A stretch of 64,000 nt of DNA from Bacteroidetes bacterium OLB10 (GCA_001567275.1 LNBX01000025.1:141454-205453), one strand, 5' to 3'. Counted from the stretch's first letter, positions 52,522-62,608 are shown. Made by a program: numbers and translations. The notes: a model not told the origin generated them from the sequence alone.

Positions 52522-55269
52522 ATGAATCAAATTGTTTTTGTTGTTCCTGTCCTGGGTATAGTTGCCCTGATTTATATGTTTTTAAAAGCTTCGTGGGTAG
52601 GAAAGCAAGATGCCGGTGAGCAAAACATGCGTGAACTGGCCGGTCATATAGCTAATGGTGCTATGGCCTTTTTAAAAGCTGAATGGAAAATATTAAGTTA
52701 TTTCGCTGTCATAGCAGCATTGTTGCTGGCTTATTCAGGAACACTGGAAGGCACAGCAGAACATCCTGTACACTCCAGCCCCGTTATTGCAATAGCATTT
52801 GTAATAGGTGCGGTGTTTTCAGCTACTGCAGGATATATCGGAATGAACATTGCCACCAAGGCCAATGTGCGTACTGCACAGGCTGCACGCAGCAGTTTGG
52901 CAAAGGCGCTGAAAGTTTCATTCACAGGAGGTGCTGTAATGGGTCTTGGTGTTTCCGGACTTGCAGTGCTTGGTTTAGGATCGTTATTTATTGTTTTTTA
53001 CCAGTTGTTTGTTCCCGCAGGTGCAGCCATCACCGGTGTGGAAATGAAAAAAGCTATTGAAGTGCTTGCAGGATTTTCATTGGGTGCAGAGAGCATTGCC
53101 TTGTTTGCACGTGTAGGCGGTGGTATTTACACTAAAGCTGCTGACGTAGGTGCTGACCTGGTAGGAAAAGTAGAAGCAGGAATCCCTGAGGACGACCCTC
53201 GTAACCCTGCTACCATTGCCGACAACGTGGGTGACAACGTAGGTGATGTTGCCGGTATGGGTGCCGACTTGTTCGGCTCTTATGTGGCTACCATTCTTGC
53301 CACCATGGTATTGGGTCAGGAAATTGATGCTTCCGGAGATAAATTCGGAGGGCTGTCGCCAATATTGCTGCCTATGCTGATTGCAGGTATGGGTATCATC
53401 TTCTCTATTGTGGGAACATGGTTTGTTCGTATTAAGAATGAAAACGACAGCGTACAGGGTGCATTGAATATGGGCAACTGGTCATCTATTATTCTTACAG
53501 CTATAGCAAGCTATTTCGCAGTAACTTATTTATTACCTGAAAAACTTGTTATCCGTGGTTTTGAATTTACACCGATGAATGTTTATCTGTCAATTGTAGT
53601 TGGTTTGGTTGTTGGTGCACTGATGAGCATTATCACAGAGTATTATACTGCCATAGGCAAACGTCCGGTACTAACCATCGTGAAACAAAGTTCTACCGGT
53701 CATGCTACCAACATCATTGGTGGTCTTGCTGTGGGAATGGAATCAACAGCGGTGCCTATGATTGTGCTGGCAGGCGGAATTTATTTTTCGTATGCACTTG
53801 CAGGATTGTACGGTGTGGCCATTGCTGCTGCCGGTATGATGGCAACTACTGCCATGCAACTTGCCATTGATGCATTCGGACCCATTGCAGATAACGCAGG
53901 TGGCATTGCCGAAATGAGTCAGTTGCCGAAAGAAGTTCGTCAGCGTACAGACAATCTGGATGCAGTAGGAAACACCACTGCTGCAACAGGTAAAGGTTTT
54001 GCCATTGCTTCAGCAGCATTAACATCACTTGCATTGTTTGCTGCCTTTGTAGGCGTTGCAGGCATCAGTCATATTGATATTTACAAAGCAAATGTATTGG
54101 CAGGATTGTTTGTTGGTGCCATGATACCTTTTATCTTTTCGTCACTGGCAATAGCTGCTGTAGGTCGTGCTGCCATGAGCATGGTAGAAGAAGTGCGCAG
54201 ACAGTTTCGCGAAATTCCGGGTATTATGGAATATAAGGCCAAGCCTGAATATGAAAAGTGTGTAGCTATCTCAACAGAAGCGTCCATCCGCGAAATGATT
54301 GCTCCTGGTGCACTTGCACTGATTGTGCCTGTGTTGGTAGGATTTCTTTTCGGACCTGAAGTGTTGGGTGGTGTGCTTGCAGGAGTAACTGTTTCGGGTG
54401 TGCTGATGGGAATGTTTCAGAGTAATGCAGGCGGTGCATGGGATAATGCAAAGAAATCATTTGAAAAAGGAGTTGACATCAATGGTCAGACTTACTACAA
54501 AGGTTCAGAGCCTCACAAAGCATCAGTAACCGGTGACACTGTAGGTGATCCTTTTAAAGATACCAGCGGACCTTCTATGAACATTCTTATCAAACTGATG
54601 AGTATAGTTTCGTTGATTATTGCTCCGCATATTGCTTCAGTTGGAAATAAGGATGGATTTAGTTCAGCAAACGAAGCTAAAGTAACTTCAGCAATAACTC
54701 CTGCAACATCCGCTGCTGCAAGCAATACAACTCCTTTAATGGATATAGCAAAGATGAAAGGAAATATTGCTCTTGACAATAATCACACCTGGGTACAGTT
54801 CAGCATCAGTCATTTTCTTACAAGTGCCAATGGAGCTTTACAGGTTGACTCAGGTTATTTCAATATTACTGATGATTTGACCACCAGTTCACTTTTTGTT
54901 TCAGCCAATACAAAATCTATTGACACCAAGAATGTAAGACGTGATAATCACTTACGCAGTGCCGATTTCTTTGAAGTTGACAAATATCCTTCGATGACAT
55001 ATAAAGCAACAAAAATTGAGCTTGCTCCTGAAGGATCTGAATACCGCTACATTGCAAAAGGTGATTTAACTATCAAGGATGTTACAAAACCTGTTGATTT
55101 GAAATTTAATTATGTTGGATCTGTATTCAATGAAAATGCAGGTACAGATGCTCATAGCTTTATCGGTATTGCAGAAATCAACCGTACTGATTTTGGTGTT
55201 GGCAGCTCAGGCCCTACCGTTGGTGATTTGGTAAAAATTAATTTCTCTGCCGAAGGTTATCTCGATTAA
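52522..55269 (+). CDS. hppA: Membrane-bound ion-pumping pyrophosphatase fused to a YceI-like domain
   Basis: The 915-residue protein joins two domains. Residues 1 to about 705 form a complete membrane pyrophosphatase, which splits pyrophosphate to pump H+ or Na+. Motifs are [53 protein letters not shown] and, at about 483, [18 protein letters not shown]. The AATG there suggests the K+-dependent subfamily. After a Ser/Thr/Ala linker (about 705-745), a YceI-like lipocalin domain follows to the end ([46 protein letters not shown]). It shares these blocks with the free YceI at 59913-60455. No frameshift or stop separates the parts. In structural models of the family the C-terminus is periplasmic, which suits YceI. 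What the domain binds is unknown. Confidence 0.92.
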   Translation: MNQIVFVVPVLGIVALIYMFLKASWVGKQDAGEQNMRELAGHIANGAMAFLKAEWKILSYFAVIAALLLAYSGTLEGTAEHPVHSSPVIAIAFVIGAVFSATAGYIGMNIATKANVRTAQAARSSLAKALKVSFTGGAVMGLGVSGLAVLGLGSLFIVFYQLFVPAGAAITGVEMKKAIEVLAGFSLGAESIALFARVGGGIYTKAADVGADLVGKVEAGIPEDDPRNPATIADNVGDNVGDVAGMGADLFGSYVATILATMVLGQEIDASGDKFGGLSPILLPMLIAGMGIIFSIVGTWFVRIKNENDSVQGALNMGNWSSIILTAIASYFAVTYLLPEKLVIRGFEFTPMNVYLSIVVGLVVGALMSIITEYYTAIGKRPVLTIVKQSSTGHATNIIGGLAVGMESTAVPMIVLAGGIYFSYALAGLYGVAIAAAGMMATTAMQLAIDAFGPIADNAGGIAEMSQLPKEVRQRTDNLDAVGNTTAATGKGFAIASAALTSLALFAAFVGVAGISHIDIYKANVLAGLFVGAMIPFIFSSLAIAAVGRAAMSMVEEVRRQFREIPGIMEYKAKPEYEKCVAISTEASIREMIAPGALALIVPVLVGFLFGPEVLGGVLAGVTVSGVLMGMFQSNAGGAWDNAKKSFEKGVDINGQTYYKGSEPHKASVTGDTVGDPFKDTSGPSMNILIKLMSIVSLIIAPHIASVGNKDGFSSANEAKVTSAITPATSAAASNTTPLMDIAKMKGNIALDNNHTWVQFSISHFLTSANGALQVDSGYFNITDDLTTSSLFVSANTKSIDTKNVRRDNHLRSADFFEVDKYPSMTYKATKIELAPEGSEYRYIAKGDLTIKDVTKPVDLKFNYVGSVFNENAGTDAHSFIGIAEINRTDFGVGSSGPTVGDLVKINFSAEGYLD

Positions 55270-55288
55270 TCCAACAATATTTTTATAA

Positions 55289-55322
55289 ATAAAAAATGCC
55301 CTCGGACAAGGGCATTTTTTTT
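55289..55322. terminator. Bidirectional terminator between convergent genes
   Basis: AAAAAATGCCCT and AGGGCATTTTTTTT pair around a 6-base loop, with T-runs on both strands. It lies between the 3' ends of hppA and the CCG-domain gene. Confidence 0.85.
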
Positions 55323-55332
55323 GCTAAAGATT

Positions 55333-56052
55333 TTACCATCCTGCTGCTAAAACATCTGCAATGTGCATCACCTTGATGTTGGGCTGCACATGCTCAGCTA
55401 CCGATTGCAGATGCATCAGACAGGTGTAATCGGTTGAAATTACCAACTCAGCACCCGTTTGCTGAATGGATGAAAGTTTATTCATTGCCATATCAGCAGA
55501 AACCGGTTCATTATAATTTGTAAAAGCAGGCGAATAACCACAACAGGTACAATTATCATCCGTTTCCATCAACTCAAGTCCTCGCACCTTGCTCAGCAAC
55601 ACACGGGGCGATTCTTTAACATGCAGCTCGTTTACAGCTTTACAGGAATCCATAAACACTGCCTTCCCTAAAAATTTCGCTCCCACATCGGTTACGTTGA
55701 GCACATTCACCAGAAAATCCGAAAACTCATAGATATGTTTCTGCACACTTTTATACTCGTTGTGCATGGATGAGTTGTGAAACATTTTGGGATAAATAGT
55801 TTTAATCATTCCCGAACAGTACGAACCCGGACAAACAATAAATCTTTCGTTCTGAAATTCGCGTATCAGCTTTTCACCTACTGCTTTACATTCACTCTGA
55901 TATCCATCTTCAAATGCTGTGCGGCCGCAGCAGGTTTGTTCCACATTATAATTTACTCCGCAACCAAGCTTTTCAAGCACCTTCACCACATTGTTGGCAG
56001 TGTCGGGAAAAACCTGATCCATATAACACGGAATAAATAAATCAACAATCAT
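55333..56052 (-). CDS. CCG-domain Fe-S protein (LutA/GlpC-like)
   Basis: This is a 239-residue cytoplasmic protein of the LutA/YkgE type. It has two cysteine-rich CCG modules: FIPCYMDQVFPDTANNVV...QTCCGRTAFEDGY in the first half and VFMDSCKAVNELH...CTCCGYSPAFTNYN in the second. Relatives are parts of lactate oxidation (LutABC) or heterodisulfide-reductase-type complexes. No lutB or lutC is adjacent, so the pathway is open. The ATG is at 56052, 29 bases after the stop of the MFS gene, on the same strand. Confidence 0.85.
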   Translation of the reverse strand: MIVDLFIPCYMDQVFPDTANNVVKVLEKLGCGVNYNVEQTCCGRTAFEDGYQSECKAVGEKLIREFQNERFIVCPGSYCSGMIKTIYPKMFHNSSMHNEYKSVQKHIYEFSDFLVNVLNVTDVGAKFLGKAVFMDSCKAVNELHVKESPRVLLSKVRGLELMETDDNCTCCGYSPAFTNYNEPVSADMAMNKLSSIQQTGAELVISTDYTCLMHLQSVAEHVQPNIKVMHIADVLAAGW

Positions 56053-56081
56053 CGTTTTTCTCTGTTAAATCACCACAGGAA

Positions 56082-57374
56082 TTATCCGTTAACAATTTTA
56101 AATTTCCGGATGCGAAGTAATGAAAAAAGCCCCACTGCAAAAAATATCATCAGCACTAAAATTGAATTGCGCATGGAACCTGTAAGTTCTTCAATATATC
56201 CATAGGCTACTGTTCCCAGCACCAGCCCTACTTTATCACACACATCATAAAAACTGAAGTACGAAGCATGATCTTCCGTCTGAGGCAACATCTTGCTATA
56301 GGTTGACCTTGAAAGTGACTGAATGCCTCCCATTACCATTCCCACCATAAATGCAAGAGCAAAAAACTGATAGGAAGTGGTGATGTAATATGCCGCCCAG
56401 CAAATGCCTAACCATACAATAATAGAAACTATCAGCGACAGAATATTCCCAATGCGTGACGATAGCCATGCAAACAAATAAGCTCCGGCTATGGCCACAA
56501 ACTGAATGATGAGCACAGTAATAATCAGTTCATTCGATTTTAATTTCAACTCTTTGGCACCAAAGAGGCTGGCTACATACATGACCGTTTGCACTCCCAT
56601 GTTGTAAAAGAAAAACGAAAACAGAAATGATTTTAGTTTTGAAATTGATTTCATCTGACGGAATACCCGCTGCAATTCTCTGAAACCATGCCACAGTATT
56701 TTATCATCACTTTTTTTGATACTTGTTTTCTCAGGAAGATATCTGAAGGTGTAAAATGCAAAAAACAACCACCATACTCCTGTCATCAGAAATGATATTC
56801 GCGAAGCAATGCCTGCACCGCTCAAACCAAACCACTGCGGCTGCATTATCATCAGCAAATTAAATATAAGCAACAGCGAACTTCCGATATAACCTAAAGC
56901 AAAACCACGTGCACTCACTTTATCCTGAATGTCGGGGGTTGCTATTTCGGGAAGAAAAGCATTGTAAAATACTATACTTCCGGCCCAGCCTACACTTGCA
57001 AGAATAAATGCAGTAATTCCAATGGCAAGATTGCTGATGTCGTTAAAAAAGAACAGTGCCGCACAGGAAACCGAACCTAAAAAGCAAAAGAATTTCATGA
57101 ATGATTTCTTGTTGCCTCTGTAATCAGCAATACCGCTCAACAAAGGTGATAAAAATGCTACCAGCAGAAAAGATACAGAGAGAGAATAGGAATATAATGC
57201 TGAGTTTGTAAAAGTATGTCCTAGCAGTTTTACCTGATCGCTTCCGTTGGCAGAGGTAACAGAATTATAGTATATCGGAAAAATTGCAGTTGTTATAGAC
57301 AATGAATAAACAGAGTTGGCCCAGTCGTACCACGTCCATGCTTTAATAATTTTAGGGTCATTCAGTTGTGCCAT
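56082..57374 (-). CDS. MFS transporter, UMF1 (Atg22-like) family
   Basis: This is a 430-residue membrane protein with about 12 hydrophobic helices. The start IIKAWTWYDWANSVYSLSI is the signature of the UMF1 / Atg22-like family. Later blocks include SPLLSGIADYRGNKKSFMKF and GMVMGGIQSLSRSTYSKMLP, and a cytoplasmic middle loop (LPEKTSIKKSDDK). The substrate is unknown; eukaryotic Atg22 releases amino acids from the vacuole. The ATG is at 57374, 12 bases after the PKD lipoprotein gene, suggesting a unit PKD lipoprotein-MFS-CCG protein. Confidence 0.9.
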   Translation of the reverse strand: MAQLNDPKIIKAWTWYDWANSVYSLSITTAIFPIYYNSVTSANGSDQVKLLGHTFTNSALYSYSLSVSFLLVAFLSPLLSGIADYRGNKKSFMKFFCFLGSVSCAALFFFNDISNLAIGITAFILASVGWAGSIVFYNAFLPEIATPDIQDKVSARGFALGYIGSSLLLIFNLLMIMQPQWFGLSGAGIASRISFLMTGVWWLFFAFYTFRYLPEKTSIKKSDDKILWHGFRELQRVFRQMKSISKLKSFLFSFFFYNMGVQTVMYVASLFGAKELKLKSNELIITVLIIQFVAIAGAYLFAWLSSRIGNILSLIVSIIVWLGICWAAYYITTSYQFFALAFMVGMVMGGIQSLSRSTYSKMLPQTEDHASYFSFYDVCDKVGLVLGTVAYGYIEELTGSMRNSILVLMIFFAVGLFSLLRIRKFKIVNG

Positions 57375-57386
57375 ATCATTGTTGTG

Positions 57387-58115
57387 TTATTGCCAGTAAA
57401 AGGTGAAGTTGCCTTTGGCAGTTGTTGTTTCAAAGTCCATCATCTGCGCATAAGGAAGCTGACCGGTCATCAACCCGGTTACATTTTTATCGAGCGTGAC
57501 AACTTCCATCATCTCATCAGGCTGCGGAGAAATATTTTGCTTGAAAATTTTTATGATGAGTGGTTTATCAAAAAATTCAATATTCAGTGGAATGGAGAAA
57601 TGAAAAGTAAGATTGGTTGTATCGCATAAAGGCGCATTGTAAATGGTTGTAGTGTACTGCTGATTACTCCCGTTGGTTGCAACACAATAAACATCTGTAC
57701 CGCCACTGTAGCTGCTCCAGGGAGTTCCGTCCTGCCGCAATGAAGGCAATTTTGTAAAAGTAAGATTGGTGATTTTTGCTCTCACGTAAGGTGATGCATT
57801 CACTCCCTTGATGGTAGAGGCTGTGGCACCTGACTCAGTTTTTCCTCTGAGTGTGATGTAATGATATCCGTAATCGAAAACATGCTGCACACTGTCACCA
57901 CTGATTTCAGTTGAACCATCGCCAAAATTCCAGCTGTAAGTACATGCTATTGTTGATGACGCTTTGAAAATAAATGTATCGGGATGTGTTTTAATAAAAT
58001 CATAAACCGTTATTCCGAGAAAAGGTGCGGGAGCATTGTCTTGCTCTTTTTTGCACGATGAGAATAAAAACAGTATGCCAATGAATACTGCTGCTACTAT
58101 ACTGATTTTTCTCAT
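57387..58115 (-). CDS. PKD domain lipoprotein
   Basis: This is a 242-residue outer-membrane-type lipoprotein. The signal peptide FIGILFLFSSCKKEQ has a lipobox Cys at about residue 21. A PKD domain (about 35-110, CTYSWNFGDGSTEISGDSVQHVFDYGYH) follows, then a beta-rich C-terminal half of unknown type (TKLPSLRQDGTPWSSYSGGTD, VEVVTLD-like ends). The role is likely binding or structural at the cell surface. A TAAATTTG (58127-58120, minus) lies just upstream and could be its promoter. Confidence 0.75.
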   Translation of the reverse strand: MRKISIVAAVFIGILFLFSSCKKEQDNAPAPFLGITVYDFIKTHPDTFIFKASSTIACTYSWNFGDGSTEISGDSVQHVFDYGYHYITLRGKTESGATASTIKGVNASPYVRAKITNLTFTKLPSLRQDGTPWSSYSGGTDVYCVATNGSNQQYTTTIYNAPLCDTTNLTFHFSIPLNIEFFDKPLIIKIFKQNISPQPDEMMEVVTLDKNVTGLMTGQLPYAQMMDFETTTAKGNFTFYWQ

Positions 58116-58124
58116 TGCACAAAT

Positions 58125-58535
58125 TTAAATTGAATTTTCTTCGGCTAACCAGTCTTTCCATTCCTGCGGCAGCTCCACACTTTGTGACTTACTGTAATCG
58201 TAGCACACCAACACAGTCAGGCCATTTGCAATTTCAATAGTTTCCGCTTTCAGCTTTTTAAAAATTGAAAATGAAAGATCGAAACTTTTCGTACCTATTC
58301 TGCTGCAACGGGTTTTTACATATAAGTCATCTTCGAGCAAAGCAGGCATCTTGTAATTAATTTCAGTACGTGCCAGTATGATTCCAATTTGCCTCCAGTC
58401 TATTTTTAATGCTGCTGTTTTAAAAAAATCTATTCGTGCTTTTTCAATATAATTCAGATAAACGGCATTGTTCACATGTCCCATCCAGTCAATATCAGAA
58501 AATCTGATTTGAATAGAAACCGTATCTGTCCGCAT
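58125..58535 (-). CDS. Acyl-CoA thioesterase, hotdog (4HBT) fold
   Basis: This is a 136-residue YbgC-like thioesterase. The hotdog signature is QIRFSDIDWMGHVNNAVYLNYIEKARIDFF, with the Asp in the catalytic position. ILARTEINYKMPALLEDDLYV and SFDLSFSIFKKL complete the fold. It hydrolyses an acyl-CoA of unknown chain. The ATG at 58535 overlaps the stop of the upstream esterase (TGATG); a TTG just before is ignored. Confidence 0.9.
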   Translation of the reverse strand: MRTDTVSIQIRFSDIDWMGHVNNAVYLNYIEKARIDFFKTAALKIDWRQIGIILARTEINYKMPALLEDDLYVKTRCSRIGTKSFDLSFSIFKKLKAETIEIANGLTVLVCYDYSKSQSVELPQEWKDWLAEENSI

Positions 58536-59788
58536 CAATTGATGATTATTTTTTTAGTAATTGTATGACTTTCCGTTATCAGATTCAGTACATACATCCC
58601 TTTGCTCAGTGATGAAGTATTAATCTCAGCAACGTGATTGTTGCTTTTATCCGGTGCAATAATTTTTCTTCCGTTCATATCGAACAGTGCAAACTGAAAA
58701 TCTGAATTAAGCATACGGATATTCAACACATCCTTTGCGGGATTCGGAAAAACTTTCACGTTTGGCTCCGTTGACACATCATTCACAGCAGTTATGTTTT
58801 CACAAATAATATCACTTAGAAAACGAGCAATCAGCGAATCCACTAAAGCATCATCATGAATGTCGTGCATATTTCCGTTGTAAATCAACGACTGATAATG
58901 CAGTGGTGAAAATCCCAGATTCTGAACCCTTTGTTCAATTCTGCAAGAGCCATATAAAGCGGGATAATACTGTGAGACATTTAACGGTAAACTCCAATAA
59001 GGAACATTGTATCCGCAACTTACTATTCCATCATAAACCTGATGATAAGAAAATAATGCAGGATCGGTATTGGATTCGATAAATGCAGTATCTTTCAATG
59101 CTCCGTAAATATTTACCACTGCCAAAACATTGCTGTTTTGTCCATTCTGATTTAAAACACCCTGATAAGGTCCTAATGCAGGACGATGCACATTTCCTGA
59201 AAGAGTAACCACATCGCTGATAGAGTCAGCTTCAGCAGGAAGTTCATAAGGTTTGTCCAAATAAGTATATTGTAATGCTGTGATAGATCCTGCACTTTCA
59301 CCACCGATAAATGCCATACTCACATTACTTGAATCCTGTGCAGCACGTCCTTTTAAAAACCGCATGGCTCCATTAGCATCCTGAACTGCACGGTAAATTG
59401 CTCTTATGATTTCACTTCTGTCATAAGTGTAGGGAGGGCCAAATAATAAATTTCCATAAAAACCCAAACGATACGACATGGTTGCAGCTACATAACCCCG
59501 TTCAGCATACCACTGTGCCATGGCATCCATATCATTTTTATTTCCTCCATAAAATCCGCCACCATGAATCCATAATATTATAGGTCTTGATGTGTTGCTG
59601 TCACCAACAGGTTTCCAGATATTCATTTGAAGGTTGACAGTAGATCCATTATAAGCCAATGCAGTGCCATAAGGTATATCGCGTTCAACCCATGTTGAAT
59701 AAATGCGATGATAATACAAATCGTTACACTGCGGCAATGCCTGCTGCGTAAGCAATGCTACTATAAAAACCGTAAAAATTAATCTCAT
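58535..59788 (-). CDS. Secreted carboxylesterase with T9SS sorting domain
   Basis: This is a 417-residue alpha/beta hydrolase for export. After the signal peptide (LIFTVFIVALLTQQALPQC), the esterase/lipase blocks follow: ILWIHGGGFYGGNKNDM (oxyanion HGGG), GYVAATMSYRLGF and FIGGESAGSITALQY with the nucleophile Ser in GESAG. A C-terminal T9SS type A domain starts at about 340 (VFPNPAKDVLNIRML, LFDMNGRKI, LSKGMYVLNLITES) and ends TKKIIIN. It is probably an outer-surface or extracellular esterase. Its 3' end is coupled to the thioesterase gene. Confidence 0.9.
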   Translation of the reverse strand: MRLIFTVFIVALLTQQALPQCNDLYYHRIYSTWVERDIPYGTALAYNGSTVNLQMNIWKPVGDSNTSRPIILWIHGGGFYGGNKNDMDAMAQWYAERGYVAATMSYRLGFYGNLLFGPPYTYDRSEIIRAIYRAVQDANGAMRFLKGRAAQDSSNVSMAFIGGESAGSITALQYTYLDKPYELPAEADSISDVVTLSGNVHRPALGPYQGVLNQNGQNSNVLAVVNIYGALKDTAFIESNTDPALFSYHQVYDGIVSCGYNVPYWSLPLNVSQYYPALYGSCRIEQRVQNLGFSPLHYQSLIYNGNMHDIHDDALVDSLIARFLSDIICENITAVNDVSTEPNVKVFPNPAKDVLNIRMLNSDFQFALFDMNGRKIIAPDKSNNHVAEINTSSLSKGMYVLNLITESHTITKKIIIN

Positions 59789-59851
59789 AGCATTCGGATT
59801 TGATTGCTAATATAATGAATTTATCTATTCGGGCAGATTCTTCTATTCAAC

Positions 59852-59888
59852 AAAAAACGGGAGGAGCAATATTGTCATTGCTCCTCCC
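59852..59888 (-). terminator. Terminator of the free yceI gene
   Basis: A perfect 12-bp stem (GGGAGGAGCAAT with ATTGCTCCTCCC) runs into GTTTTTTG on the minus strand, 25 bases after the stop at 59913. Confidence 0.85.
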
Positions 59889-59912
59889 TCACCAAAACCA
59901 AATTATTATTTA

Positions 59913-60455
59913 TTATTTCACTTTAGCAAGTTCTACATCTGCTGTCAAAGCAACTTCTTCGCCAACCAAAACTCCACCTGCTTCAAGAACGGTATTCCAG
60001 TTCAGATTCCAGTCTTTGCGGTTGATTTTACCGTTTAATGTAAATCCTGCTTTTTCATTTCCCCATGGGTCTTTCAGGATTCCGCCATGCTCCACCTGAA
60101 ATGTTACAGGCTTGGTTACACCTTTGATGGTCAAGTCACCTTTAAGTTCATACAGGTCATCTGATTTTTTCTGCATGGATGTAGAGCGGAAAGTGATGTT
60201 CTTGTGATTCTCTGCATCAAAAAAATCAGGACTTTTCAAATGGCCGTCACGCTGATCATCACCGGTAAGCACGGAGTTTGATTCAATATTAATTTCAATT
60301 TCCGCATTCGTAAAATCGTCTTCTGTGGTATTTATTTTACCATCAAACTTTCCGAACTTGCCTCTTACGTTTGACACCATCATGTGTCGTACTTTGAATG
60401 ATAATTCTGAATGGGCATTGTCTATTCCCCATTTTGTTGTTGTTGCTGTTGTCAT
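59913..60455 (-). CDS. YceI family protein
   Basis: This is a 180-residue lipocalin-like protein of the YceI family (bound polyisoprenoids in the known structure). It has WGIDNAHSELSFKVRHMMVS at the start, RDGHLKSPDFFDAENHK, GDLTIKGVTKPVTFQVEH and KINRKDWNLNWN. No signal peptide is evident, so it may act in the cytoplasm, unlike many secreted YceI proteins. It shares its core blocks with the C-terminal domain of the pyrophosphatase at 52522-55269. The ATG is at 60455; the pirin gene ends 36 bases upstream. Confidence 0.93.
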   Translation of the reverse strand: MTTATTTKWGIDNAHSELSFKVRHMMVSNVRGKFGKFDGKINTTEDDFTNAEIEINIESNSVLTGDDQRDGHLKSPDFFDAENHKNITFRSTSMQKKSDDLYELKGDLTIKGVTKPVTFQVEHGGILKDPWGNEKAGFTLNGKINRKDWNLNWNTVLEAGGVLVGEEVALTADVELAKVK

Positions 60456-60490
60456 TGTATTTAATTTTATATTGTTGATTTTTATTTATT

Positions 60491-61213
60491 TTAATTTAAT
60501 TGCATGGGGATATCCATCAGCAGTATTTCTGCACCTTCTGTTTTAGATACAATTTGCAATTTATCCGTATTCCAGATGCCGATAGCATCTCTTTCTTTCA
60601 GCGTGTCGTTATTGATGCTGAATTCACCTTTCACCACCATGGCATAAACTCCGTTACCTTGTTTTCGAATCTTGTAATTCACTTCTTTGTCTTTATCAAA
60701 AGAACCCATGCTGAACCATGCCTGCTGATGTATCCATATTCCATTGTTCTCTGTATCGGGAGATACTATTGTCTGCAACTTATTCTTTCTGTCACTTACA
60801 TTTAATGAAACCTGATCATAGCGTGGTTTCACATTTTCTTTATCGGGATAAAGCCATATCTGAAAAAGTTTTACACGCTCTGTTTTGCTTGCATTAAACT
60901 CACTGTGCATGACTCCACTGCCGGCACTCATCACCTGCACATCGCCATATTTTATTACACCATGATTTCCCATATTATCTTTGTGTTCAAGCGCACCTTC
61001 CAAAGGAATAGTGATAATTTCCATATTATCATGCGGATGAGTTCCAAACCCTTTTCCGGGAGCAATTTCATCGTCATTCAACACTCTGAGAACTCCGAAA
61101 TGCATTTGACTTGGATTATAATAACTTGCAAAACTGAATGAATGTTTAGCTTTCAGCCAGCCATGGTCGGCCTGACCTCTGTTTTCTGATTTATGAATTA
61201 CTTTGTTTTCCAT
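60491..61213 (-). CDS. Pirin family protein (YhhW-like)
   Basis: This is a 240-residue bicupin. The metal-site motif of the N-terminal cupin is FGTHPHDNMEIITIPLEGALEHKD (His, His and Glu), with SAGSGVMHSEFN after it. The C-terminal cupin is degenerate (GKGNGVYAMVV-like). E. coli YhhW is a quercetinase; other pirins are co-regulators. The ATG is at 61213 with a good promoter 20 bases upstream. It is probably co-transcribed with the free yceI. Confidence 0.9.
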   Translation of the reverse strand: MENKVIHKSENRGQADHGWLKAKHSFSFASYYNPSQMHFGVLRVLNDDEIAPGKGFGTHPHDNMEIITIPLEGALEHKDNMGNHGVIKYGDVQVMSAGSGVMHSEFNASKTERVKLFQIWLYPDKENVKPRYDQVSLNVSDRKNKLQTIVSPDTENNGIWIHQQAWFSMGSFDKDKEVNYKIRKQGNGVYAMVVKGEFSINNDTLKERDAIGIWNTDKLQIVSKTEGAEILLMDIPMQLN

Positions 61214-61233
61214 ACCATTTAAATTTTACGATA

Positions 61234-61241
61234 CAAAAGTA
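61234..61241 (-). promoter_or_regulatory. -7 element TACTTTTG for the pirin-yceI unit
   Basis: This is an exact TAnnTTTG match on the minus strand, with a TTG 20 bases further upstream (within TTATTGGGCAG). Confidence 0.55.
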
Positions 61242-61307
61242 GTATGGCCCTCAGGGCTGCCCAATAAGGCAGGTTAATAAATGAACTTAATGTAGATTAA
61301 GATATTT

Positions 61308-61925
61308 CTATTTGCTCATTTTGCTGCGCATCTTGCTGAAAAATTCTGGTGTAACACCAATGTAAGATGCTATGTATTTCTGTGGCAGGCATGCCACAAG
61401 TGCGGGATATTTCAAACAAAATTTTTCAAAACGTTCTTCTGCAGTAAGCGAAAGTTTATCGAGAATACGCTGCTGGTTTCCGGCCATGCTGTTTTCAATA
61501 AGTATTCTGAAGAATCTTTCAAACTTTGGCACTTTTTCAAAAAGTAATTCACGATTTTCTTTTGGGAGAAGTACTACTTCACTTTCGTCAATTGCATCAA
61601 TAAACAGCACGGCAGGTTTACCTGTGATGATGCTGTAAAAATCGCCTATCCACCACCCGGGAGGAGCAAACTGAAGAATATGCTCAACGCCATTTTTATC
61701 AATCGTATAGGAACGCAAACATCCTGAATTGACAAAAACTGAGTTTGTAAAAACTTCTCCTTCCTGCAAAACAAATTGTCTTCGTCTCACCAGTTTCGTA
61801 CTCAATAATGAAGTAAAATAAGCAGCTTCTTCACCGGTAATACTGATATACCGTGATACGCTGTTTACTATTCTTTCAAATTTTTCCAATACAAATATGG
61901 TATCAATGTTTCTCGATAAAATCAA
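61308..61925 (-). CDS. Crp/Fnr family transcriptional regulator
   Basis: This is a regulator of about 194-206 residues with a cyclic-nucleotide-binding fold ([41 protein letters not shown]). A short C-terminal helix-turn-helix region ends in [26 protein letters not shown]. Small regulators of this form are very frequent in Bacteroidota. No ATG fits; TTG at 61889 ([16 protein letters not shown]) is the best start, and another TTG at 61925 would overlap gmhA by 23 bases. It lies downstream of gmhA and upstream of the pirin gene on the same strand, which makes the pirin or yceI possible targets. Confidence 0.8.
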   Translation of the reverse strand: MILSRNIDTIFVLEKFERIVNSVSRYISITGEEAAYFTSLLSTKLVRRRQFVLQEGEVFTNSVFVNSGCLRSYTIDKNGVEHILQFAPPGWWIGDFYSIITGKPAVLFIDAIDESEVVLLPKENRELLFEKVPKFERFFRILIENSMAGNQQRILDKLSLTAEERFEKFCLKYPALVACLPQKYIASYIGVTPEFFSKMRSKMSK

Positions 61926-62469
61926 TCAATGTATGAATGACTTTGATATGTATTTCCTGTGCACGGTCAGCATAAGGTGAATGAGGTGCGCGGATTTCAA
62001 TATCACATTCGTTTTTCAATACCCCTCCGTCTTTTCCTGTGAGCGCTACTACTTTCATTCCTTTAGATTTTGCAGAACGTACTGCTTCCATCACATTCTG
62101 AGAGTTGCCACTGGTGCTGATGGCTAACAACACATCACCTTTATTTCCCACGGCTTCTATATAACGCGAAAAAATAAAGTTGTAACCGTAATCATTACCT
62201 ACACAACTGATATGAGAAGGATCTGAAATGCTTATTGCTGCAAATGGTTTGCGGTCGTTGCGATAGCGGCCTGTAAGTTCTTCGGCAAAATGCATGGCAT
62301 CGCACATACTGCCACCGTTTCCACATGAAATAATTTTTCCACCATTGCGCAATGCTGCTGCCATAAGTGTACCGGCAGCGTTGATAGCTTCCATGTTTTT
62401 GTCATCGGACATAAAAGTCTGAAGCGTTTGCAATGCCTCCTGAAAATGCTGACGGATGGAATCGGACAT
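61903..62469 (-). CDS. gmhA: Phosphoheptose isomerase (SIS domain)
   Basis: This is a 188-residue SIS-domain enzyme for the first step of ADP-heptose synthesis for lipopolysaccharide. It shows [66 protein letters not shown] and the end [20 protein letters not shown]. These fit GmhA. The ATG at 62469 (MSDSIRQHF) is chosen over an upstream in-frame start at 62520 because the promoter lies in between. Predicted leader is about 11 bases. Confidence 0.93.
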   Translation of the reverse strand: MSDSIRQHFQEALQTLQTFMSDDKNMEAINAAGTLMAAALRNGGKIISCGNGGSMCDAMHFAEELTGRYRNDRKPFAAISISDPSHISCVGNDYGYNFIFSRYIEAVGNKGDVLLAISTSGNSQNVMEAVRSAKSKGMKVVALTGKDGGVLKNECDIEIRAPHSPYADRAQEIHIKVIHTLIDFIEKH

Positions 62470-62486
62470 AATGCTGAATTTTGATA

Positions 62487-62515
62487 CAAATATACACGGT
62501 TGACTGACGTACAAA
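62487..62515 (-). promoter_or_regulatory. Consensus Bacteroidota promoter for gmhA
   Basis: TTTG (62515-62512), a 17-base spacer and TATATTTG (62494-62487) on the minus strand match the consensus fully. It confirms the downstream ATG at 62469. Confidence 0.7.
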
Positions 62516-62608
62516 AACAATGCTTTTGTATTTCGCTGTCTGAAATTGCCTGATTATAATTTTTTTGTAAGGAAATTACACCCTCACAGGTTAATTGCTT
62601 ATAAACAA

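Noticed and set aside
54640-54760. Pyrophosphatase-YceI joint as an assembly chimera
   Set aside because: The linker is in frame, low-complexity as expected for a linker, and the base composition does not change; there is no sign of a join, though reads should confirm it.
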